From Aquifex aeolicus (lineage in GTDB: Bacteria > Aquificota > Aquificia > Aquificales > Aquificaceae): a stretch of DNA of 10,782 nt. Within the stretch, counting starts at the first letter, position 1. Each line of letters begins with the position of its first letter. Below, piece by piece: positions 5,870-10,782 of the stretch. The position numbers and the translations under genes are program-made. The stretch spans positions 1 to 10,782 of the forward strand of contig DQTK01000049.1 in NCBI GenBank assembly GCA_015662815.1, read 5' to 3'. Under the pieces are notes generated by a model, which had not been told where the DNA came from, made no database searches, and worked only from the letters and a program-made list of their open reading frames with translations.

Positions 5870-7159
5870 ATGTCAGAATACCTTAAAGCGATTTTTGAAT
5901 TAAAAGAGCTAAGACAAAAGTTCTTATTTACCCTGTTTATGTTTGTCATTTACAGGTTAGGTAGCCACATTCCCCTGCCAGGAATCAATCCCGATGCCCT
6001 TAGGGATTTCCTGAGTTCCATGAAAGGTTCGATTTTCGCCCTTTATGACATATTTTCGGGAGGTAATTTAAGCAGACTCACAGTATTCGCCCTCGGTGTA
6101 ATGCCCTATATATCCGCATCAATAATGATGCAACTTCTTACCGTTGCTATTCCCCAACTCCAGAGGTTGGCAAAAGAGGAAGGGGATTATGGAAGGTATA
6201 AAATTAACGAATACACTAAATACCTGACTCTCTTCGTTGCTTTAGTACAGTCCTTAGGAATCGCTCTGTGGATTAGAGGACAGGTATCTCCCAAGGGAAT
6301 ACCGATAGTAGATAACCCGGGAATTAGCTTCATTCTAATAACTGTGATTACCCTCGTTGCGGGAACCATGTTTCTGGTATGGATTGCAGACCGTATTACT
6401 GAAAGAGGAATAGGGAATGGTGCGTCATTAATAATCTTTGCCGGTATTGTAGCAGGTTTTCCTAACGCATTAATTCAGTTTACTGAGAAAATTAAAGCCG
6501 GAGACATAGGACCTCTTACACTACTTTTTATCGTTGCTTTGGTTATAGGAATAATAGTTGCCATAGTCTACATTCAAGAAGCGGAAAGAAGGATTCCCAT
6601 TCAGTACCCGGGAAGACAGGTTGGAAGACAACTTTATGCCGGAAGGAGGACATACCTTCCCATAAAGTTAAACCCTGCGGGAGTAATTCCCATAATATTT
6701 GCTCAAGCTCTTCTTTTAATTCCTTCCACTATTCTTAATTTTATAGAACACCCTTTTGTGAAACTTATAGCTCAGACGTTCACACCAGGTTCCATTTCCT
6801 ATAACTTCCTCTATGTAACTTTCATTATCTTTTTCACTTACTTCTACACAGCTGTACTCATAAACCCTATAGAGATAGCGGAGAATCTACACAAAGCCGG
6901 TGCCTTTATTCCAGGTGTTAGACCCGGACAGGATACGGTTAAATATCTTGAAAAAACAATTAATAGGCTCATATTCTTCGGAGCCTTATTCTTGTCTATA
7001 GTTGCTCTAACCCCGATATTGGTAAGTGTATGGTTAAATATACCCTTTTACTTTGGTGGAACCACTGCTCTGATAGTTGTGGGTGTAGCCCTTGATACTT
7101 TTAGACAGATTGAAACTTATCTAATTCAAAAGAAATATAAAAGTTATGTCAGGAGGTAA
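5870..7159 (+). CDS. secY: Protein translocase subunit SecY
   Basis: SecY is the channel-forming subunit of SecYEG in the cytoplasmic membrane; it passes unfolded proteins outward or releases helices into the bilayer. The 429-residue protein has the ten expected membrane helices. Visible landmarks are FVIYRLGSHIPLPGI (25-39) in the first helix, the plug and second-helix region (about 56-90), the cytoplasmic loop with QEAERRIPIQYPGRQ (236-250), GRRTYLPIKLNPAGVIPIIFA (258-278), NPIEIAENLHKAGAFIPGVRPG (332-353) and the C-terminal DTFRQIETYLIQKKY (409-423). It closely resembles the A. aeolicus protein as I recall it. It lies at the canonical place before adk but has no rplO or other spc genes upstream; ffh diverges instead. 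No Shine-Dalgarno sequence precedes the ATG. Its final two codons, AGG AGG, form the Shine-Dalgarno sequence of adk. Confidence 0.98.
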   Translation: MSEYLKAIFELKELRQKFLFTLFMFVIYRLGSHIPLPGINPDALRDFLSSMKGSIFALYDIFSGGNLSRLTVFALGVMPYISASIMMQLLTVAIPQLQRLAKEEGDYGRYKINEYTKYLTLFVALVQSLGIALWIRGQVSPKGIPIVDNPGISFILITVITLVAGTMFLVWIADRITERGIGNGASLIIFAGIVAGFPNALIQFTEKIKAGDIGPLTLLFIVALVIGIIVAIVYIQEAERRIPIQYPGRQVGRQLYAGRRTYLPIKLNPAGVIPIIFAQALLLIPSTILNFIEHPFVKLIAQTFTPGSISYNFLYVTFIIFFTYFYTAVLINPIEIAENLHKAGAFIPGVRPGQDTVKYLEKTINRLIFFGALFLSIVALTPILVSVWLNIPFYFGGTTALIVVGVALDTFRQIETYLIQKKYKSYVRR

Positions 7160-7162
7160 TAA

Positions 7163-7783
7163 ATGATTCTGGTATTTTTGGGTCCTCCCGGTGCTGGAAA
7201 AGGAACCCAGGCTAAAAGACTCGCTGAAGAAAAAGGCTTTGTACACATATCCACAGGGGATATACTAAGAGATGCCGTTCAGAGAGAGACAGACTTGGGG
7301 AAAAAGGCTAAGGAGTATATGGATAGAGGAGAACTCGTTCCCGATGAATTAATAATAGCCTTAATAGAAGAAGTATTCCCTAAGCACGGAAAAGTTATTT
7401 TCGATGGCTTTCCCAGAACTGTTGCACAAGCAGAAGCCCTTGATAAGATGCTGGAAAATAAAGGATTAAAAGTAGATTACGTTTTCCTATTTGACGTTTC
7501 TGATAATGTTGTTATAGAAAGGTTGTCGGGAAGAAGGATAGACCCTAAAACGGGAACTGTTTACCATGTAAAATACAACCCTCCACCGCCCGGGGTTAAG
7601 GTCATTCAAAGGGAAGATGATAAACCCGAAGTTATAAAGAAAAGGTTAGAAGTTTACAGAAAGCAAACGGCCCCGCTCATTGAATATTACGAGAAAAAAG
7701 GTATATTAAAGAAACTGGATGCCGTAAAACCGATAGAGGAGTTATACAAAGAAGTTTTAGGGGTTTTAGAAAATGGCAATTGA
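7163..7783 (+). CDS. adk: Adenylate kinase
   Basis: Cytoplasmic enzyme that interconverts ATP + AMP and 2 ADP. Its 206 residues show the P-loop GPPGAGKGT (7-15), the AMP-site STGD (30-33), DGFPRT (81-86), and a LID domain (about 120-155) beginning RLSGRRIDPKTGTVYHVKYN. The LID has no Cys4 zinc motif, and its PPPPGVKVIQ insert is compact, as I recall for the A. aeolicus enzyme. The conserved RLEVYRKQTAPLIEYY (161-176) follows. The start is set by AGGAGG (7151-7156), six bases before ATG 7163, which is itself the end of the secY coding sequence. The 3' end overlaps map by 11 bp. Placement between secY and map is the standard order. Confidence 0.98.
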   Translation: MILVFLGPPGAGKGTQAKRLAEEKGFVHISTGDILRDAVQRETDLGKKAKEYMDRGELVPDELIIALIEEVFPKHGKVIFDGFPRTVAQAEALDKMLENKGLKVDYVFLFDVSDNVVIERLSGRRIDPKTGTVYHVKYNPPPPGVKVIQREDDKPEVIKKRLEVYRKQTAPLIEYYEKKGILKKLDAVKPIEELYKEVLGVLENGN

Positions 7784-8549
7784 GCTTTATTCTACAAAAG
7801 AAATAGAGAAGATCAAAAGGGCTTCACAGGTTGTAGCGGAGGTTCTCCATATAGTTGCAGAAAATGTAAAACCGGGAATGTCTACATGGGATCTTGAAAT
7901 GATAGCCAGAGAGGAAACGAAAAAAAGAGGTGCAAAACCCGCTTTTTTAGGTTACAAACCCCCTTTTTCAAATGTTCGTTATCCCGCAGCACTTTGTATA
8001 TCTATAAACGATGAAGTTGTGCACGGTCTTCCCAAAAAGGAGAAAATAATAAAAGAAGGTGACGTGGTAAGTATAGATTTCGGAGCAATTTTAGACGGAT
8101 ACGCCGGGGATTCAGCCATCACCGTAATAGCTGGGAAGGGTTCGGAAGAGGCAGAAAAATTGCTTAAAGCCACAAAAGAAGCTTTGTATAATGCAATAGA
8201 GAAGGCAATTCCCGGAAAAAAAATAGGAGATATTACACATGCTATACATGAAACGGCACAAAAGTATGGATTCAGAACCATCCTAAGGTACGGAGGGCAC
8301 GGAGTAGGGAGAAGAGTTCACGAAGAACCATTTATTCCTAATAATATTAAAGATATAGGGAAGAAAAATCCAAGACTCAGGCAGGGAATGGTAATAGCCA
8401 TTGAGCCAATGCTGAGCTTGGGGACGGAAGAAACCGTAGAAGACGGTGATGGCTGGACTGTGAAAACCAAGGATGGAAGTCTTGCGGCTCATTTTGAACA
8501 TACAGTTGCTATAACTAAAAAAGGTCCGGTAATTTTAACGGAGTTGTAA
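7773..8549 (+). CDS. map: Methionine aminopeptidase, type I
   Basis: Removes the initiator methionine from new proteins when the second residue is small, acting in the cytoplasm near the ribosome exit. The 258-residue protein is a pitta-bread-fold M24 peptidase with all five metal ligands visible: D102, D113, H176, E211 and E242. The substrate-site histidine is in the HGLP motif (H84). Other signatures are SIDFGAILDGYAGDSA (100-115) and YGGHGVGRRVHEEPF (173-187). There is no N-terminal zinc-finger extension and no type II insert, so it is type Ia-like. The ATG at 7773 lies inside the end of adk (11-bp overlap) with only a weak Shine-Dalgarno sequence (AGGGG), so translation probably depends on ribosomes finishing adk. 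infA begins two bases after its stop. Confidence 0.98.
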   Translation: MAIELYSTKEIEKIKRASQVVAEVLHIVAENVKPGMSTWDLEMIAREETKKRGAKPAFLGYKPPFSNVRYPAALCISINDEVVHGLPKKEKIIKEGDVVSIDFGAILDGYAGDSAITVIAGKGSEEAEKLLKATKEALYNAIEKAIPGKKIGDITHAIHETAQKYGFRTILRYGGHGVGRRVHEEPFIPNNIKDIGKKNPRLRQGMVIAIEPMLSLGTEETVEDGDGWTVKTKDGSLAAHFEHTVAITKKGPVILTEL

Positions 8550-8551
8550 GA

Positions 8552-8791
8552 ATGGGAAAGAAGAAGAGACAAAACTACGAAAAGGAAAGAGGTATAGTTC
8601 TTGAAGGTGAAGTTGTTGAAGCTTTGCCTAACGGTATGTTTAGGGTAAAGTTGGACACGGGCCAAGAAGTCCTGGCCCATATAGCGGGAAAACTTCGGGT
8701 TAACTTTATAAGAATCCTACCCGGTGATAGAGTTAAAGTGGAACTTTCTCCTTACGACCTTACCCGTGGAAGAATCGTATACAGATTATAA
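8552..8791 (+). CDS. infA: Translation initiation factor IF-1
   Basis: IF-1 binds the 30S A site during initiation and works with IF-2 and IF-3. It is one OB-fold: EGEVVEALPNGMFRVKLDTG (18-37), LAHIAGKLRVNFIRILPGDR (41-60) and VELSPYDLTRGRIVYRL (63-79), all family hallmarks. At 79 residues it is slightly longer than the usual ~72 because of a basic N-terminal stretch, MGKKKRQNYEKERG. No nearer in-frame ATG exists, and GGAG at 8540-8543, eight bases before ATG 8552, supports the long form. The gap from map is two bases. A promoter-like sequence begins immediately after the stop, so infA is probably the last gene for which the secY transcript is the only source. Confidence 0.97.
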   Translation: MGKKKRQNYEKERGIVLEGEVVEALPNGMFRVKLDTGQEVLAHIAGKLRVNFIRILPGDRVKVELSPYDLTRGRIVYRL

Positions 8792-8815
8792 GCTTGAATT
8801 TTCCAAAAGCTTGAA
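8790..8815 (+). repeat. 9-bp direct repeat AAGCTTGAA spaced 17 bp
   Basis: AAGCTTGAA occurs at 8790-8798 and again at 8807-8815. The first copy overlaps the putative -35 element TTGAAT and the second ends two bases before the -10. AAGCTT is also self-complementary, so the copies can form a 6-bp stem. The arrangement could be a regulator site or chance. Confidence 0.6.
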
Positions 8816-8822
8816 CTATACT
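8794..8822 (+). promoter_or_regulatory. Internal promoter before rpmJ-rpsM-rpsK-rpsD-rpoA
   Basis: TTGAAT (8794-8799, 4 of 6 to TTGACA) and TATACT (8817-8822, 5 of 6 to TATAAT) are separated by the ideal 17 bp. Transcription would begin near 8829, giving a leader of about 26 bases that contains the rpmJ Shine-Dalgarno sequence GGAGG (8840-8844). The 63-bp gap is the only sizeable one in the otherwise packed secY-rpoA series, which fits a promoter. Confidence 0.6.
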
Positions 8823-8854
8823 AAAATATTCTGTTTGTCGGAGGTTTATGAGGA

Positions 8855-8968
8855 ATGAAGGTAAGGTCTTCTGTTAAAAAGAGGTGTGCTAAGTGCAAAA
8901 TTATTAGGAGAAAAGGAAGAGTTATGGTTATTTGTGAAATTCCCAGCCACAAGCAGAAACAGGGCTAA
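8855..8968 (+). CDS. rpmJ: 50S ribosomal protein L36
   Basis: A 37-residue gene (MKVRSSVKKRCAKCKIIRRK at the start, ending HKQKQG) that is almost identical to the L36 consensus. The zinc-ribbon ligands C11, C14, C27 and H32 are all present, so this is the zinc-binding form. L36 binds 23S rRNA near the L7/L12 base in the large subunit. GGAGG at 8840-8844 is ten bases before ATG 8855. An earlier ATG at 8848 lies between them in another frame and opens only a 9-codon frame (8848-8877), so it is not the L36 start. It occupies the usual site between infA and rpsM. Confidence 0.97.
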   Translation: MKVRSSVKKRCAKCKIIRRKGRVMVICEIPSHKQKQG

Positions 8969-8982
8969 GGCGGAGGTAAAGT

Positions 8983-9366
8983 ATGGCCAGAATAGCTGGA
9001 GTAGACTTGCCCAACCATAAAAAATTAGAAATAGCACTTACTTATATCTATGGCATAGGTTGGTCTCGTGCAAAGGAAATATGTGAAAAAACTGGAATTC
9101 CTTGTACCAAGAGAGTGGGAGAACTTACCCCGGATGAACTAAATCTTCTCAGAAAGTTCATAGACGAAAACTACAAAGTGGAAGGAGACTTAAGAAGAGA
9201 AGTTCAATTAAATATTAAGAAACTCAGAGATATGGGATGTTACAGAGGAATAAGACACGCTAAAGGGCTCCCTGTGAGAGGACAACAAACGAGAACCAAT
9301 GCCAGAACCAGAAAAGGAAAGAGAAGAACTATAGGTGGAACAACAAGAAAGGGTAAAGCTAAATAA
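8983..9366 (+). CDS. rpsM: 30S ribosomal protein S13
   Basis: S13 sits in the head of the small subunit, touches the P-site tRNA through its basic tail and forms inter-subunit bridges with L5. The 127 residues begin MARIAGVDLPNHKKLEIALT. The helix-two-turns-helix is YIYGIGWSRAKEIC (21-34), and the signature YRGIRHAKGLPVRGQQTRTN (87-106) leads into the basic tail ARTRKGKRR. The length is normal. GGAGGT (8972-8977) lies five bases before the ATG, and the gap from rpmJ is 14 bp. There is no room in that gap for the long pseudoknot leader through which S4 represses the alpha operon in E. coli. Confidence 0.98.
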   Translation: MARIAGVDLPNHKKLEIALTYIYGIGWSRAKEICEKTGIPCTKRVGELTPDELNLLRKFIDENYKVEGDLRREVQLNIKKLRDMGCYRGIRHAKGLPVRGQQTRTNARTRKGKRRTIGGTTRKGKAK

Positions 9367-9382
9367 GGGAGGTTAGATAGCA

Positions 9383-9760
9383 ATGGCTAAAAGGAAAAAG
9401 AAACAAAAAAGACAAGTTACAAAGGGAATAGTTCACATATACACCACATTTAACAATACGATAGTAAATGTTACCGATATGCAAGGGAACACCATAGCTT
9501 GGGCCAGCGGTGGAACAGTTGGATTTAAGGGAACCAGAAAATCTACTCCTTACGCAGCACAGCTAGCAGCTCAAAAAGCTATGAAAATGGCAAAAGAGTA
9601 TGGACTTCAGGAAGTTGAGATTTGGGTAAAAGGTCCCGGCGCAGGAAGGGAATCAGCTGTAAGAGCGGTTTTCGCGTCAGGTGTAAAGGTTACAGCTATA
9701 AGGGATATTACTCCCATTCCTCATAATGGTTGTAGACCGCCTGCCAGGAGGAGAGTATAA
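9383..9760 (+). CDS. rpsK: 30S ribosomal protein S11
   Basis: S11 lies on the platform of the small subunit beside the mRNA exit and the Shine-Dalgarno helix. In 125 residues it shows the basic N terminus MAKRKKKQKR, the core GIVHIYTTFNNTIVNVTDMQ (15-34), AAQLAAQKAMKMAKEYGL (58-75) and the C-terminal signature RDITPIPHNGCRPPARRRV (107-125). GGGAGG (9367-9372) is ten bases before the ATG, in a 16-bp gap after rpsM. The C-terminal Arg codons AGG AGG (9746-9751) double as the Shine-Dalgarno sequence for rpsD, whose ATG follows the TAA with no gap. Confidence 0.98.
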   Translation: MAKRKKKQKRQVTKGIVHIYTTFNNTIVNVTDMQGNTIAWASGGTVGFKGTRKSTPYAAQLAAQKAMKMAKEYGLQEVEIWVKGPGAGRESAVRAVFASGVKVTAIRDITPIPHNGCRPPARRRV

Positions 9761-10396
9761 ATGGGCAGATACATTGGTCCTTGGGTAAAACTTGACAGAA
9801 GGTTTGGTGTAGTAGTTTCCGGTAAGAAGTCCGCTCCTAAAATCCTTACAAGGAGAAATTATCCGCCCGGACAACACGGTAGAAAGTACGGGAGAAGAAA
9901 GAAGTTAACTGAATACGGACTCCGTCTTATGGAAAAACAAAAGCTTAAATTTCTATACGGAGGCCTTAGAGAAAAGCAATTCAAAAGGTACTTTGAAATG
10001 GCTTCCAAATCTAAGGAAAATACCGGTGAGATGCTTCTTCAGTATCTCGAAAGGAGATTGGATAACGTAGTCTACAGACTTGGATTTGCATCGACAAGGA
10101 GACAGGCAAGACAACTGGTAGCTCACGGGCATGTACTTGTAAACGGAAAGAAAATTAATATACCTTCTTATCTGGTAGAAGCGGGGGATGTAATAGAAAT
10201 TAAGGAAAACTCAAGGGATATTCCCTTTATCAAGGAGAATCTGGATAACATAGACCCTAGGTCAATACCAAGCTGGCTGGAACTTGATAAAGACAACTTC
10301 AGAGGTAGGGTAATAAGACTTCCCGAAAACGTTCAGGAATATCTGGAAATCCCGATAAACCTACAGTACATCATTGAGTTCTATTCAAAAGTTTAA
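9761..10396 (+). CDS. rpsD: 30S ribosomal protein S4
   Basis: S4 nucleates 30S assembly on the 5' domain of 16S rRNA and in some bacteria represses its own operon. The 211-residue protein begins MGRYIGPWVKLDRRFG and has PPGQHGRKYG (35-44). The S4 RNA-binding domain starts near 97, with RRLDNVVYRLGFASTRRQAR (98-117), HGHVLVNGKKINIPSY (122-137) and GDVIEIKENSR (142-152). No cysteine occurs, so this is the zinc-free type lacking the N-terminal zinc knuckle. Start ATG 9761 abuts the rpsK stop; the Shine-Dalgarno sequence GGAGG ends nine bases upstream, inside rpsK. rpoA begins 12 bp after its stop. The order rpsM-rpsK-rpsD-rpoA is the widespread bacterial alpha-operon order. Confidence 0.98.
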   Translation: MGRYIGPWVKLDRRFGVVVSGKKSAPKILTRRNYPPGQHGRKYGRRKKLTEYGLRLMEKQKLKFLYGGLREKQFKRYFEMASKSKENTGEMLLQYLERRLDNVVYRLGFASTRRQARQLVAHGHVLVNGKKINIPSYLVEAGDVIEIKENSRDIPFIKENLDNIDPRSIPSWLELDKDNFRGRVIRLPENVQEYLEIPINLQYIIEFYSKV

Positions 10397-10408
10397 TGGA
10401 GGTTTTGA

Positions 10409-10782
10409 ATGTTAAACGATTTCGTTTACCCCGATAAGATATTCTGGGAGGAAAAAACGGATACCTATGGAAGATTAATAGTAGAACCTTTAGAAAGGGG
10501 TTTTGGAACTACAGTTGGAAACTCACTGAGAAGAGTTTTACTCTCCTCTATTTCTGGAACAGCAATAACTGCAGTGAAAATCTACGGGATATACCATGAG
10601 TTTACCTCTATTGAGGGTGTTCAGGAAGATGCCCTCGAGCTTATAGCCAACCTAAAAAAGATAAAATTCCTTATGAAAGGAGAGGGAGACGTAGAAATCC
10701 TATATCTTCAAAAAAAGGGTGAAGGGGAAATAAAAGCTGCGGATATAAAAACTCCCCCTAATGTTGAAATATTAAATCCCGA
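10409..10782 (+). CDS. rpoA: RNA polymerase subunit alpha, N-terminal part (3' end outside window)
   Basis: The first 124 codons are in the window and remain open to its right edge. The product begins MLNDFVYPDKIFWEE and contains the dimerisation signature LERGFGTTVGNSLRRVLLSS (28-47), then GIYHEFTSIEGVQEDALELI (60-79) and NLKKIKF (81-87), all typical of the alpha N-terminal domain that dimerises and holds the beta and beta' subunits. The C-terminal domain that binds UP-element DNA and activators should follow outside the window. GGAGG at 10398-10402 lies six bases before ATG 10409. Placement after rpsD is standard; rplQ would be expected next. Confidence 0.98.
   Translation, partial: MLNDFVYPDKIFWEEKTDTYGRLIVEPLERGFGTTVGNSLRRVLLSSISGTAITAVKIYGIYHEFTSIEGVQEDALELIANLKKIKFLMKGEGDVEILYLQKKGEGEIKAADIKTPPNVEILNP

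Noticed and set aside
7979..8680. Minus-strand frames opposite map and infA
   Set aside because: They are mirror frames of recognised, strongly conserved genes; no ribosome sites or family patterns.
8790..8815. The AAGCTT pair as a terminator hairpin for infA
   Set aside because: The possible stem is only six AT-rich pairs with an 11-base-plus loop and no following T run.
8969..8982. S4-binding autoregulatory leader before rpsM
   Set aside because: Only 14 bp separate rpmJ and rpsM, filled by the Shine-Dalgarno sequence, too short for the E. coli-type pseudoknot. Another S4 target elsewhere cannot be excluded.
8846..9037. Minus-strand 63-codon frame across the rpmJ region
   Set aside because: The real content is L36 on the plus strand, with all zinc ligands and a ribosome site.
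1..10782. CRISPR array, tRNA/rRNA gene, insertion sequence or attachment site
   Set aside because: I looked for spaced direct repeats, cloverleaf-like arms, transposase-like proteins and terminal inverted repeats on both strands and saw none.

Overview
The window is a slice of a bacterial chromosome that looks like Aquifex or a close relative in the Aquificaceae. As I recall them, the SecY and adenylate kinase proteins are close to, but not identical with, those of Aquifex aeolicus. AGA/AGG arginine and ATA isoleucine codons dominate, proteins are rich in Lys and Glu, and genes are packed with almost no spacers. No tRNA, rRNA, CRISPR array, insertion sequence or phage gene is visible, and no gene-free stretch is longer than about 70 bases.

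Left part (1-3780): accessory and membrane genes. It begins with the 3' portion of a DsbC-like thiol:disulfide protein, then a single-domain EamA/DMT transporter (minus) and a full MATE exporter (plus), divergent from each other. Next is a tightly coupled minus-strand trio: a DUF4149 membrane protein, an unrecognised 147-residue helical protein and a TSUP (TauE/SafE) anion exporter. The MATE and TSUP genes converge with an unusually long 3' overlap.

Middle (3790-5804, minus): ffh, rpsP and khpA, meaning the SRP GTPase, ribosomal protein S16 and a KH-domain RNA-binding protein. This is the usual ffh-rpsP-khpA module without the rimM-trmD-rplS genes that often follow. A GC-rich hairpin with a T-rich tail closes it, and that hairpin sits inside a perfect 9-bp inverted repeat.

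Right part (5870-10782, plus): secY, adk, map, infA, rpmJ, rpsM, rpsK, rpsD and the 5' part of rpoA. This is the conserved end of the spc operon running into the alpha operon. secY lies head-to-head with ffh across 65 bp, so the signal recognition particle and the Sec channel it feeds diverge from one short AT-rich region. A good promoter-like sequence between infA and rpmJ probably gives the ribosomal/RNA polymerase part its own start.

Together the right two-thirds encode protein synthesis, N-terminal methionine removal, co-translational targeting, membrane insertion and adenylate balance. The left third is transport and envelope functions. I see no clear new defence or mobile system. The least explained element is the DUF4149 / 147-residue protein / TSUP trio, with its odd terminator upstream and its overlap with the MATE gene downstream.
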